NCBI RefSeq assembly: GCF_004341825.1
Contig: NZ_SMAG01000004.1
Coordinates: forward strand, 1-64,000
From: Hazenella coriacea
GTDB lineage: Bacteria > Bacillota > Bacilli > Thermoactinomycetales > Thermoactinomycetaceae
Length of the DNA stretch: 64,000 nucleotides
Reading direction: 5' to 3'
Shown here one piece after another: positions 39,055 through 47,730 of this stretch. Both the position numbers and the translations under genes were made by a program. A model generated the notes under the pieces. That model saw only the letters and a program-made list of their open reading frames with translations. It searched no databases and was not told the DNA's origin. Positions within the stretch are counted from its first letter, which is position 1; every line of letters starts with the position of its first letter.

Positions 39055-39702
39055 TTAGATCATGAGGTCTAAATAATTGTTATTAATCGCATACTGAATC
39101 AACTCATGTTTACTTGAAATATTTAATTTCTGCATAATATTACTTTTATGATTTTCTACCGTTTTTACACTGATCAACAACTTGCCCGCAATTTCTCTAT
39201 TGGAAAATCCAAGTAAGGTTAAGCGTACGATCTCTTTTTCACGATCAGTCAACACAGAGTCTTGTTTTTGATGGTCTTTTCCCTCTAGCCATTTTTCCAT
39301 CTTTTCGTCGGGTACAGATGTTTTATAAAATCTTTGATTGTGATGGACTGACTGGATCGCTTCATACAAATCACTTCCTTGGCTCTTTTTTAAAAGATAG
39401 CCATGAATACCTAGTTCAATCGCTTTTTTGACATAAGATTCCTCATCATACATCGTTAATAAAACAATCTTACATTGATCTAATTGTTGGTAAATCTCTT
39501 TAGATGCTGAGAATCCATCCAATCCGTTAGGCATCGATAAATCCATCAAAATCACATCTGGCTTTAATCGCATCGCTTGAACGATCGCTTCGTCTCCCTC
39601 TCCTGCTTCTCCAACAAATTCTATATCCTGAAATGTCTCTAAAAGAAGGCGGATTCCTTTACGAATAAGCACGTGATCATCCACCAACATCACTCTGATC
39701 AA
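39055..39702 (-). CDS. NarL/LuxR-family response regulator
   Basis: 215 residues: receiver domain (Asp8-Asp9, phospho-acceptor Asp54 in MDLSMPNG, Lys in the LLKKS phrase) and a C-terminal LuxR-type helix-turn-helix (LTDREKEIVRLTLLGFSNREIA ... VKTVENH). The start is TTG at 39702, eight bases after GGAGG and overlapping the kinase stop (TTGA), so the pair is translationally coupled. Its probable target is the GC-rich dyad ahead of the sulfide operon (inference). NreC and related regulators are the nearest comparison. Confidence 0.88.
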   Translation of the reverse strand: MIRVMLVDDHVLIRKGIRLLLETFQDIEFVGEAGEGDEAIVQAMRLKPDVILMDLSMPNGLDGFSASKEIYQQLDQCKIVLLTMYDEESYVKKAIELGIHGYLLKKSQGSDLYEAIQSVHHNQRFYKTSVPDEKMEKWLEGKDHQKQDSVLTDREKEIVRLTLLGFSNREIAGKLLISVKTVENHKSNIMQKLNISSKHELIQYAINNNYLDLMI

Positions 39703-40718
39703 TGGTGATCCTCCTTCGTAACAGGCACCCAAACATAAATCGTCGTTCCCTGAGGAGATGATTGAATATGGATACTCCCATTCAGTTGATCAATTCTCTC
39801 TTCCATATGTTTTAATCCCAATCCTTCTTTGACTTGATTCGGATCAAACCCCATGCCATTGTCTTTAATCTGTTGATAAAGCCCATCCCGATACTTAATT
39901 AAGCTGATACATACTTGATCTGCTTGAGCATACTTCATAATGTTATGTAGTGCTTCTTGTGTGACTCGGAATAAATTAATCTCTGTCAATGAGGGAAGAC
40001 GCTCTTCTAAATCAGCTTGAAAGTGAAATTGAACCTGGGGCACAATCTGCTGATAAGAGCGAACCATTCCTTCGATCGCTGCAACCAACCCTAACTGATC
40101 TAAGATTTGGGGACGCAACTGGTGTGAATATGCTTTCACATCCGTAATCACATGATCTAGCTCATTTTTCACTTCAGAAATATATTGTTTAAGTTCAGGA
40201 CGATCGATATGAGCGTCAATGGCATCCATCGCAATCGAAATAGAATACAATGACTGACTGACTCCATCATGGAGTTCCTGTGCTAAACGTTTATGTTCAT
40301 TCTCTTGAGCTTCGATCAGCTTTTGAATAATCATTTTAGATAAACGAGCTTCTTCTTCTTTCTTCTTCAATGTCTGATCCCTTAAAACTAGCAGTATTTC
40401 TTTCTCATCCGTTTTGGGGTCATGAAAAATGACAGCTGTACTCATCTCCACTTCTAATTTTCTCCCTTGATAGACGGGCATCTGTGATAAAAAATAGGGC
40501 ACTTCTTCTTGCGCTACTAAATAACAACGATTTTCTCCTTTTTTCACTTCACGCTTTTGACAAAATGTACAATAGGGAACAGGTTCACCTACCAACCAAC
40601 CTGTCATCTTTACAGCGGAAGGGTTCATGACCAAGATTTCACGATTTTGGTTCATGATAATGATCCCATCCTGCAATGAATTGAAGACTTGGATCATATA
40701 ATCTGTCTGTTCTAGCAT
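39699..40718 (-). CDS. Cytoplasmic sensor histidine kinase, PAS + HisKA_3 (NreB-like)
   Basis: 339 residues without membrane spans. A PAS domain (about 8-110) holds three cysteines, Cys50-x2-Cys53-x11-Cys65; the spacing equals the first three of the four cysteines that bind the oxygen-labile Fe-S cluster of NreB, with Val at the fourth place. Then HisKA_3 (phospho-acceptor His150 in AQELHDGVSQSLY) and an HATPase domain (DNGMGFDP, GLGLKHMEER). It could sense oxygen, redox or sulfur state. Second ATG at 40718 chosen; the first lies against GGAGG. Confidence 0.85.
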   Translation of the reverse strand: MLEQTDYMIQVFNSLQDGIIIMNQNREILVMNPSAVKMTGWLVGEPVPYCTFCQKREVKKGENRCYLVAQEEVPYFLSQMPVYQGRKLEVEMSTAVIFHDPKTDEKEILLVLRDQTLKKKEEEARLSKMIIQKLIEAQENEHKRLAQELHDGVSQSLYSISIAMDAIDAHIDRPELKQYISEVKNELDHVITDVKAYSHQLRPQILDQLGLVAAIEGMVRSYQQIVPQVQFHFQADLEERLPSLTEINLFRVTQEALHNIMKYAQADQVCISLIKYRDGLYQQIKDNGMGFDPNQVKEGLGLKHMEERIDQLNGSIHIQSSPQGTTIYVWVPVTKEDHH

Positions 40719-40869
40719 AATCATCCCTCCTTTTTACTTTATATGAACAACTTGTATCCCAATCCCGTTGGAACGTTGTTTCTCTGTCTCACTCTCGTAG
40801 TGTGTTCACAAAAGTGTTCTCCAGAGAGACATCTTCCCTCCTAAGTTTATTGGACAGATCAATAAAAAA
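40719..40869. other. Spacer between dioxygenase gene and kinase gene
   Basis: About 150 bases with GAACAC repeated directly (around 40803-40819) in a region that could carry the promoter for the two-component genes. No clear -35/-10 pair is seen. Confidence 0.35.
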
Positions 40870-40899
40870 GGGAGAAAAATATACAGATGATATTCTCCC
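40862..40899 (-). terminator. Terminator of the sulfide oxidation operon
   Basis: GGGAGAA (40870-40876) with TTCTCCC (40893-40899), and TTTTTTAT following on the minus strand. It comes just after the dioxygenase gene and separates it from the kinase gene. Confidence 0.75.
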
Positions 40900-40918
40900 C
40901 CTTCTGTCAATGTTCATT

Positions 40919-42046
40919 TTAATTTGTATGATGAACGGCACAACGATTAGGTCCGATCTCTAACTCACTCATTTTCATTTCATCTGCGGTTAGTGTTCCC
41001 CGATTGATCGCTATAATATCTGTAAAGTTAGGAGGGGTTTCCGTAGAGGCTGAGGCGGCTACATGATCGATAAATGCGTCTTCTTCTTTTCCTTGCATGA
41101 TCTCATTTTCTTGGCGAATTGAACCAAGTGATTCACCAATAAATCCTTGAGCATTTAATTCGGTACTCAGATTTGCATAGTGAGCAGGTAAAACCAAAAC
41201 ATCATCTGCAATATGAGCTACTTTTTCATAAACAGTATGGTATAAATCTTTCGCCCACTCTCGAACTTTTCCACCTAGGTCAGGGCGACCTAAACCACTG
41301 ACAAAGATGGTATCTCCAGAAAAGAGTAATTTTTGATTGACCAAAAAGGAGACACTTCCAGGAGTATGTCCAGGCGTTTTGACAGCTAGTACTTCTAGTT
41401 GAACATCCGCAAAGTGTATATGGTCGTGTTGTTCTAAGGGAGCAAATTCAAATACAGCCCCTTCACTCTTCATCAAGTAGTATTTAGCCCCAGTTTTTTC
41501 AGCCAACAGGCGTCCTCCAGAGATATGATCTGCATGTAGATGAGAGTCCACAATATGGGTAATCTCTACGCCTTCTTGTTCAGCTAGGGAGAGATACGCA
41601 TCAATAAAACGGGATGGATCAACCACCAAAGCTTCTGAACCAGAAACGATAACATAAGAGAGGCAACCTTTACCGACCCGGATCAATTGAAATACATTCA
41701 TTTGATCATCTTGATAAATATTTACAGGGTAAAGATATTCGCTCCACGTTTTCATACCACCCTGTAAATAGTAACTTGAGATTCCTTGATCTTTTAAACC
41801 CTCTGCGACCATTTTCGATGATCCTTCTTTTGCGCATACCACTACAATTTTTCGATCTGTAGGTAGTTTTCCTAAAATCGGCTCCACACTTTCGATCAGC
41901 TCAAAGTATGGTACATTTAAATACTCTATATTTTTCCCTTCCACTTTCCAATCCGCAAAGTCCATTTCATTCCGTACATCTAAGATGAATAAAGGTTCTT
42001 GATCAAATATCATCTGATTCAGTTCACCTGCTGTTACCAATTTCAA
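40919..42046 (-). CDS. Rhodanese-persulfide dioxygenase fusion (MBL fold)
   Basis: 375 residues: an N-terminal rhodanese domain (about 5-105, Cys71 in VVCAKEGSS) followed by a metallo-beta-lactamase fold domain of the ETHE1/persulfide dioxygenase type (HLHADH at 169-174, TPGHTPG, FSGDTIF, LPAHY). Such enzymes oxidise glutathione- or low-thiol persulfide to sulfite and can pass sulfur to thiosulfate. The order rhodanese-first is the reverse of Staphylococcus CstB as I recall it. TTG start after GAGGAGGG. Last gene of the operon. Confidence 0.85.
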   Translation of the reverse strand: MKLVTAGELNQMIFDQEPLFILDVRNEMDFADWKVEGKNIEYLNVPYFELIESVEPILGKLPTDRKIVVVCAKEGSSKMVAEGLKDQGISSYYLQGGMKTWSEYLYPVNIYQDDQMNVFQLIRVGKGCLSYVIVSGSEALVVDPSRFIDAYLSLAEQEGVEITHIVDSHLHADHISGGRLLAEKTGAKYYLMKSEGAVFEFAPLEQHDHIHFADVQLEVLAVKTPGHTPGSVSFLVNQKLLFSGDTIFVSGLGRPDLGGKVREWAKDLYHTVYEKVAHIADDVLVLPAHYANLSTELNAQGFIGESLGSIRQENEIMQGKEEDAFIDHVAASASTETPPNFTDIIAINRGTLTADEMKMSELEIGPNRCAVHHTN

Positions 42047-42073
42047 AAGGGACCCTCCTCACTTTCCATCTAC

Positions 42074-42652
42074 TTAATCCTCCATCGGCCCTGTCCATTC
42101 AGACATTCCAGGTAGAACATTGGTAATATCACTAAATCCTAAATCTCTTAATATTTTACAAGCAATATCACTTCGATTTCCTGTTCGACAAATCACATAG
42201 TAAGAGGCTTTTGGATTCAACTCTTTATATTTAATTCGTAATGTACTTAATGGAATATGAATGGCTTGCGGAATATGTCCAAGCATAAATTCAACGTCTT
42301 CTCGTACATCCAGTATATAATGTTCTTTATTTTCATTGATTAGAATTTCAATTTCTTCGTTAGTAATAACTTTTGGATATTTAGGCAGAGGTTTACGGTT
42401 TTTTTCATCTGCTTTTCTAATATAGTGAGAGCACAGATCCTCTTCCTCATGAAAACCAAGGTATTCATCTCCGGTATGTTCCGCTAACTCTTGAAGTTCA
42501 ATCCCTGACAAGGTATCTCTTACTTGTACTTCTAACACTTGACCCGTTTGTAATCGATCTAACGCATCTTTTGCCTGTGACAAGGGGATGGGCGAGATAT
42601 AGTCAAGACAATTTAACTTTAGATCAATCGATTGTACATTCAATAGGACCAT
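42074..42652 (-). CDS. TusA-like plus rhodanese sulfurtransferase (CstA-like)
   Basis: 192 residues: a TusA-like domain (about 8-75, Cys15 in LKLNCLDYISPIPL) and a C-terminal rhodanese domain (about 95-190, active loop CRTGNRS with Cys155). It resembles CstA of Staphylococcus without the DsrE domain. Accepts persulfide sulfur from SQR or small thiols and hands it on. The ATG lies close to GAAAGAG; a TTG three codons on is a possible alternative. Confidence 0.8.
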   Translation of the reverse strand: MVLLNVQSIDLKLNCLDYISPIPLSQAKDALDRLQTGQVLEVQVRDTLSGIELQELAEHTGDEYLGFHEEEDLCSHYIRKADEKNRKPLPKYPKVITNEEIEILINENKEHYILDVREDVEFMLGHIPQAIHIPLSTLRIKYKELNPKASYYVICRTGNRSDIACKILRDLGFSDITNVLPGMSEWTGPMED

Positions 42653-42664
42653 CTCTTTCGTTAG

Positions 42665-43447
42665 TTAGGCAAATAAAATGTCCGTCCAAATTTTTATCAC
42701 TGTAGCCATAATAAGAACAAATAAAATCATTTGAAGTACTTTCACATTCATCTTTTTGCTTAACTTAGCTCCTAGTGGTGCGGCGATTAGGCTGGCAATA
42801 ACCATAATCACGGACGGGATTAGTAGCATATGACCACCCATCAACTTCCCTGCTGTTGAACCAATTGAAGAAATAAAAGTGATTGCCAATGAGGAAGCAA
42901 TGGCTACACGAGTTGGAATGCGCAGGATCACTAGCATGACAGGGACTGTGATAAAGGCGCCAGCAGCTCCTACAATCCCTGATAGAATACCAATGATCCC
43001 TGCACTTACTGCTGCAATCGGTTTATTAAAAGTAATCTCAGCATAATCGGTGATCAACTCACCCTTTTTAGGAAGAAGCATCATAATAGCAGCGACCAAT
43101 GCTAAAATTGCATAAACCACATTAATTGTTTCATTGGGTAAAAACTTCGAACCATAGCCCCCGATAAAACTCCCGATAATAATGGATGTTCCCATAACGA
43201 TTACCAGACTTTTATGGATATATCCATCTTTTCTAAACTCAAACATTCCAGCTAATGTCGCAAAAAAAACCTGTACTGCACTAATCGCAGCTACTTCTTG
43301 TGCACTAAAACCAGCAAAACCTAGTAGTGGAGGTATATAAAGCAACATCGGGTACTTGATGATGGATCCCCCTATTCCCACCATCCCTGAAATCATCGAA
43401 CCAATCGCACCGATGGCAAATAAGAGTATCCATAATTCGATTTCCAT
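42665..43447 (-). CDS. TSUP (TauE/SafE) family membrane transporter
   Basis: 260 residues with eight or so spans and the two repeated glycine motifs GIGGSIIKYP and GAAGAFITVP (about residues 25-35 and 158-170). TSUP proteins move sulfite, sulfonates or thiosulfate out of the cell. Inside the sulfide operon it is likely to export sulfite or thiosulfate. Confidence 0.85.
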   Translation of the reverse strand: MEIELWILLFAIGAIGSMISGMVGIGGSIIKYPMLLYIPPLLGFAGFSAQEVAAISAVQVFFATLAGMFEFRKDGYIHKSLVIVMGTSIIIGSFIGGYGSKFLPNETINVVYAILALVAAIMMLLPKKGELITDYAEITFNKPIAAVSAGIIGILSGIVGAAGAFITVPVMLVILRIPTRVAIASSLAITFISSIGSTAGKLMGGHMLLIPSVIMVIASLIAAPLGAKLSKKMNVKVLQMILFVLIMATVIKIWTDILFA

Positions 43448-43489
43448 AATTTCTCTCTCTGAAGCGGCAATTTCTCTCCAACCCGACGA

Positions 43490-44098
43490 TTACTTAACTG
43501 AACGGAGGTTCTTGAGTAGAGTCACTCCAAAAAGAATCGCCTCCTGAATCTCTTTCTCCTTGGTAAGCTTTAATAGTTGGAACAGAGACAGATTTTGTGT
43601 AACAGGTTGATCCTTCTTTTGTTCAATTGTTTTTTCTACCGCGTCAATTAGTTTAGGCGCTTCTTTAACTAGGGAAGATTTGAGCACTTGATCTCCCACT
43701 TCAACTAATTGAAGTCCTTGTTGTGTTAAATGTTGAACCGTAGATTCTGTTAGTGAATCGGTCAATACACCTAACGTTTGTGCCAACTCTAATAACTTAT
43801 CTAGCGTTCCATTTTTCTCGAGTACCATTACTTTTTCTAATACATGAGCTAACTGATCACTATGTTTAAGAAGAACATCAATCAGATGGTGAACCCGTTC
43901 ATCTCCTAATACATCAAGTAGCTGAGAGGATTGTTCCAACTTTTGAGTCAGTCCATTGACCGTTTCATCGGTCAATGTATCGCTCATCATCTTGATGATG
44001 CTTAATGTATCGAGAAATACAGGTAACATTTCAACGACTCGTTCCTGTGTTTCCTCCGGGATCACATCAAGTGCTAGGTGCTTTTTGGTTTCTGCCAT
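43490..44098 (-). CDS. DUF1641 domain protein
   Basis: 202 residues, helical, hydrophilic, with the short conserved DUF1641 segment near the end (EIQEAILFGVTLLKNL). DUF1641 proteins occur beside sulfide:quinone oxidoreductases in Bacillales; their job is unknown, possibly a membrane or partner subunit. Start at 44098 (MAETKK) after GGGGGTG; the GTG inside that site was not used. Confidence 0.8.
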   Translation of the reverse strand: MAETKKHLALDVIPEETQERVVEMLPVFLDTLSIIKMMSDTLTDETVNGLTQKLEQSSQLLDVLGDERVHHLIDVLLKHSDQLAHVLEKVMVLEKNGTLDKLLELAQTLGVLTDSLTESTVQHLTQQGLQLVEVGDQVLKSSLVKEAPKLIDAVEKTIEQKKDQPVTQNLSLFQLLKLTKEKEIQEAILFGVTLLKNLRSVK

Positions 44099-44111
44099 GT
44101 GTGACACCCCC

Positions 44112-45251
44112 TTAAAGAATCCCTTTTAGGTTTACCCAGTGGACATTGTTGTAGCTACTTTTTGCATAGTGAACCATTTTAGAAGGTGTTACTGGTTTGG
44201 GTGGATTTTCGTAATCAAATGAGATATACGTTGCTTTATCTAGACCAGTCTCAATAAAGCAGAACACTTTTCCGTTATATTGTTTGTTACCCTTACGCCC
44301 TCTCACTTGGTTAATCAGATTATCTGCCAATACTTCCGATTCAAAGTGTGCTGTTGATCCTGCTTTACTAATCGGTAAATTGGTAGCGTCTCCCACAACA
44401 TAGATATCTTTTTGTCCTTCAAGGTACAACTTATTACGATCAGTAGGTAACCAGCCTTCCTGATCTCCCAGCTTGTTATCTCGAATGACTTCTGCACCTT
44501 TATGTGGTGGGATAGCAACCAATAGATCATAAGGTAGCTCACGACCATCTAAGCTGACCATTACCTTCTTTTCTGGATCTACATGATCCATCATAAAAAA
44601 GGTCTCTACATGAACATCACGTTCTGCAAACTCTTTAGTTGCTAGTTCAGCTACAGAAGCAGTTCCATAAGGGCCAGCTAGTGGATAAGCATAAGTGATC
44701 TCTGTCTTTTCACGGATTCCTTGTTGTCTTGCCCAATCTTCAAACATCATCGTAAATTCAAGTGGTGCTACTGGACATTTATGAGGAAGTCCAACTGCCA
44801 TGACCACTTTTCCACCTTCAAATTGATCCATTGCCTCACGCAATTTGAGTGATCCTTCTAAGGTATAGAAGATGTGTCCACCTTCATCTAGTCCTGGAAC
44901 ATCTTGCACTTGCGGATGCGAGCCTGTGGCAATAATTAGGTAGTCATAGGATAAACTTTTACCCGATTTCAACGTCACTTGTTTCTTGTCTGGATCGATT
45001 TTTTCTGCACGATCCAGAACCACCTCAACTTTTGGATCCATCACTTGTTCTATAGGACGAATCAACTCTTCAGGTTGTTTTAGATGAAAAGGAATATATA
45101 GAAATCCTGGCTGATAAACATGGTAATCTTTTTCACTAATCACAGTAATCGAAGTTTGATTTTCTTCCAACTCTGTTTCTAAGCCATGCGCCAACTTATT
45201 AGCCATCATCGTTCCAGCAGTACCGCCACCAACGATTAAGATCTTTTTCAT
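44112..45251 (-). CDS. sqr: Sulfide:quinone oxidoreductase-like flavoprotein
   Basis: 379 residues with an N-terminal FAD-binding Rossmann motif (ILIVGGGTAGTMMAN), a second nucleotide region and the LYVVGDAT-type C-terminal FAD contact. Candidate redox cysteines are in VGLPHKCPVAP (about residue 160) and KVFCFIETG (about 335), the spacing of SQR. Oxidises H2S to persulfide and feeds electrons to the quinone pool at the membrane. Start at 45251 after GGAGGGG; an upstream ATG to 45269 overlaps that site. Confidence 0.85.
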   Translation of the reverse strand: MKKILIVGGGTAGTMMANKLAHGLETELEENQTSITVISEKDYHVYQPGFLYIPFHLKQPEELIRPIEQVMDPKVEVVLDRAEKIDPDKKQVTLKSGKSLSYDYLIIATGSHPQVQDVPGLDEGGHIFYTLEGSLKLREAMDQFEGGKVVMAVGLPHKCPVAPLEFTMMFEDWARQQGIREKTEITYAYPLAGPYGTASVAELATKEFAERDVHVETFFMMDHVDPEKKVMVSLDGRELPYDLLVAIPPHKGAEVIRDNKLGDQEGWLPTDRNKLYLEGQKDIYVVGDATNLPISKAGSTAHFESEVLADNLINQVRGRKGNKQYNGKVFCFIETGLDKATYISFDYENPPKPVTPSKMVHYAKSSYNNVHWVNLKGIL

Positions 45252-45268
45252 CGTTAAACCCCTCCTCA

Positions 45269-45505
45269 CTATTTCATCCGTACGATTAACTTAAAAGCGT
45301 CGCCAGATGGTTCTTCACCTAAAAACTCATGCCCCATCTTTTCTGCCCATGCAGGAACATCTTTACGAGAACCTGGTTCGTTGCTCAAAAGTTCAATCAC
45401 AGTTCCTGACTCAGCATTTTTTGCTGCTTTCATTAATTCCATGAGTGGACCAGGACAAAAAGCCCCACGTGCATCGACTAAAACTCTATTTTCTTCTGCC
45501 ATCAT
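45269..45505 (-). CDS. TusA-family sulfur carrier
   Basis: 78 residues with the TusA/SirA signature: LVDARGAFCPGPLMELMKAA, where Cys17 carries persulfide sulfur. First gene of the sulfide operon and the likely acceptor from SQR. Start at 45505 follows AAAGGAG at seven bases; an open extension to 45523 was not used. Confidence 0.85.
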   Translation of the reverse strand: MMAEENRVLVDARGAFCPGPLMELMKAAKNAESGTVIELLSNEPGSRKDVPAWAEKMGHEFLGEEPSGDAFKLIVRMK

Positions 45506-45543
45506 GTCACATCTCCTTTGCATATAAAAACGCTTACAAATTG

Positions 45544-45549
45544 ATTCTA
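45544..45549 (-). promoter_or_regulatory. -10 element of the sulfide operon promoter
   Basis: TAGAAT on the minus strand. At the -35 position only a poor TGGTTT-like element is found, which suggests a promoter that needs an activator. Predicted start near 45537. Confidence 0.5.
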
Positions 45550-45571
45550 TGCTTACTACTTGCTATAAACC

Positions 45572-45589
45572 ATAGGGGTTCCCCCCTAT
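45572..45589 (-). promoter_or_regulatory. GC-rich dyad operator ahead of the sulfide operon
   Basis: Perfect inverted repeat ATAGGGG-TTCC-CCCCTAT. Its centre lies about 43 bases upstream of the predicted transcription start, a typical place for a class II activator. This shape is used by NarL-type regulators such as NreC and by CsoR/CstR repressors; the nearby NarL-type regulator gene favours the former. Confidence 0.6.
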
Positions 45590-45770
45590 CTTTAACAAAG
45601 ATCCCCTCAGATTTGATAAGTCACAATCATTTCGGACGACATATCGTCTCCCAACCTATATAAATATTGCTTGTCATCAATACTCCTTCCAATCTAAGTG
45701 AATCCACAAATACCTCCAATTTAGTGTTCTTGGCTCATCGAGTACATCTTTATTGCATGCAAAAAAAGAG

Positions 45771-45800
45771 TTGACAGAAGCACTGTATATACTGTTAATA
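45771..45800 (+). promoter_or_regulatory. Promoter of the GntR-ABC operon
   Basis: Perfect TTGACA (45771-45776), about 18 bases, then TTAATA (45795-45800). The operator dyad begins within the spacer. The first gene starts at 45856. Confidence 0.65.
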
Positions 45801-45820
45801 TTAATATACACAGTATATAC
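45785..45820 (+). promoter_or_regulatory. GntR/YtrA-type operator
   Basis: A perfect 11-bp inverted repeat, GTATATACTGT (45785-45795) and ACAGTATATAC (45810-45820), separated by 14 bases, overlaps the promoter of the operon that includes a GntR gene. It fits autorepression by that regulator. Confidence 0.7.
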
Positions 45821-45855
45821 AAACTGATTAACTCGTTAAAGGCGGTAGAGGCAGA

Positions 45856-46596
45856 ATGAACCAAGTAGCCATTCAAGCCCATGATTTGCATAAACAATTT
45901 CAACATCACCAAGTACTTCGTGGAGTGAATCTGTCATTTCCACATGGTAAGATCACTGCGTTGTTAGGAGCTAATGGTGCAGGTAAAACAACCTTTTTAC
46001 AAATTTGTTGTGGGTTGATCTCTCGAACTTCTGGAAAGCTTCAAGTCCTAGGCTTAGACCCACAAGTAGATCACTTTAAGCTTAAAAAGCGGATTGGACT
46101 TTTATTTGGAAATGAAACTGGATTATATGATCGGCTAACCGCTTATGAAAATATCACTTATTTTGCTGATTTATATGGAATACCAAAGAAAATACAAGAA
46201 CAACGAATCCAAGAATGGTCAAAACGGTTAAAACTAACTCCTTACTTACATAAACGGGCAGGGGAATTATCGAAGGGGAACCGTCAAAAAGTGGTGATCA
46301 TCAAAACAATCATCCATGATCCAGAACTCATCTTTTTTGATGAGCCTACAACGGGATTAGATATTGAAGCATCGCTATCTTTTCAAGAGTTAGTCCAAGA
46401 ATTACAACAAAGAGGGAAAACCATTGTTTTCTCCACTCACATTCTCGAGGAAGTAACCAATATCGCTTCTCATGTAGTGATTCTTAATCGCGGACTTATT
46501 CATTTTCAGGGCACTTTGGAAGATCTTTATCAAAAGTCGAATTCTAACCAGCTACAAGAAATTATTCGTGGCGTGATCGGAGGGCATACAGCATGA
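45856..46596 (+). CDS. ABC transporter ATP-binding protein (NatA-like)
   Basis: 246 residues: Walker A GANGAGKTT (about 39-47), signature LSKGNRQK (about 137-144), Walker B LIFFDEPTTGLD. Similar to NatA of the Na+-efflux or drug-export families with a CCC1/2-like permease, here the next gene. Signature departs from LSGGQ but this is common in the family. The start follows AAAGGCGG. It overlaps the next gene by four bases. Confidence 0.85.
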   Translation: MNQVAIQAHDLHKQFQHHQVLRGVNLSFPHGKITALLGANGAGKTTFLQICCGLISRTSGKLQVLGLDPQVDHFKLKKRIGLLFGNETGLYDRLTAYENITYFADLYGIPKKIQEQRIQEWSKRLKLTPYLHKRAGELSKGNRQKVVIIKTIIHDPELIFFDEPTTGLDIEASLSFQELVQELQQRGKTIVFSTHILEEVTNIASHVVILNRGLIHFQGTLEDLYQKSNSNQLQEIIRGVIGGHTA

Positions 46597-47720
46597 AAAT
46601 CATCTGGACGGTTTTGAAAAAAGAATTAACAGATCAACTCAGAGATCGTCGAACCCTATGGCTCACGATCATCATTCCATTATTATTAGTTCCTGTTCTT
46701 TTCTTGTGGCTAACCAAAGAAGACAGCTCACCAAATCCACAGGTTGCTGTATCCCAATCACTTCCTACATCCTTACAGAAGCAAGTAGAACAAGGGTTAA
46801 AAGTTAAAGTCGTTCCATCTACCCATCCTGTAGAAGAGGTAAAAAAAGAGAAGGCGATTGCTGCCCTCTCCTTCAATGAAACAACTAAAACCTTAGACTT
46901 ATATCAGTCTTCATCTGAAACACCCGACTTGGAACAAACTCTATCTGGCATGGTCGCCCAACTAAATCTTGAAGCAGGACTTCAACATCAAAGTAAGCTT
47001 GGCATCTCCCCTCAAGAGTTATATCCTTGGAAGTTGAACACCCATGATTTATCTAAAGATACTTTTAACCGTTCGGCCGTCTTCTATATCTTGGGCTTAG
47101 TTCTAGGAATGGCTCCCTTAACTGGAGGAATGACCTTAGCTATTGACGCGATCGCAGGAGAAAAAGAACGAAAAACCATTTATTCCTTGTTCTTGTTACC
47201 GATCTCTCCCACCCAACTTTGGATGGGTAAATGGTTGGCAGTAACCCTCATGGGATGTTTAAGCACATTAATCACGATCGGTGCTACCTGGGGAGCCAAT
47301 CTATATACAGGAGAACTAATCATTCCATCGTCCGCCTTGACACAAATTGCACCTTTCACATGGATCATTTATGGCATTTTAATTGTCGCTACCATTGCGT
47401 TTTTATCTTCAATACAATTGTTAGTAAGCACATTTGCACGAACCTTTAAAGAAGCACAGTCATACTTTACACCTGTACTATTCTTAGTGATGATTCCAAT
47501 CTTTATGATGATGGGTATAAAGCCTGTAGAGTTAGAAGCCTATCAAATCTATACGCCCATTTTTAGTTTATACTCTATGTTATTAAAGATTTTATATGGT
47601 CAATCCGATTATGTACATCTCTTAATTGCTACAGGAATCACACTAATCACAGGTATTGCGGTTGCTTATCTTGCTAGTTTCTTTTTTAAGCAACCTCGAT
47701 GGATTTTAGGGCGAGATTGA
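46593..47720 (+). CDS. ABC-2 type permease (NatB-like)
   Basis: 375 residues with one N-terminal span (about 20-42), a large outside loop, then five or six spans (from about 160 to 365). The layout and motif IAGEKERKTIYSLFLLPIS match NatB-type ABC-2 permeases. Partner of the preceding ATPase. Substrate unknown. Confidence 0.85.
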   Translation: MKIIWTVLKKELTDQLRDRRTLWLTIIIPLLLVPVLFLWLTKEDSSPNPQVAVSQSLPTSLQKQVEQGLKVKVVPSTHPVEEVKKEKAIAALSFNETTKTLDLYQSSSETPDLEQTLSGMVAQLNLEAGLQHQSKLGISPQELYPWKLNTHDLSKDTFNRSAVFYILGLVLGMAPLTGGMTLAIDAIAGEKERKTIYSLFLLPISPTQLWMGKWLAVTLMGCLSTLITIGATWGANLYTGELIIPSSALTQIAPFTWIIYGILIVATIAFLSSIQLLVSTFARTFKEAQSYFTPVLFLVMIPIFMMMGIKPVELEAYQIYTPIFSLYSMLLKILYGQSDYVHLLIATGITLITGIAVAYLASFFFKQPRWILGRD

Positions 47721-47730
47721 AGGAGGAACG

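Noticed and set aside
40803-40819. GAACAC direct repeat / FNR-like half sites before the kinase gene
   Set aside because: The two halves are direct, not inverted, and no promoter could be aligned with them, so an FNR site is not supported.
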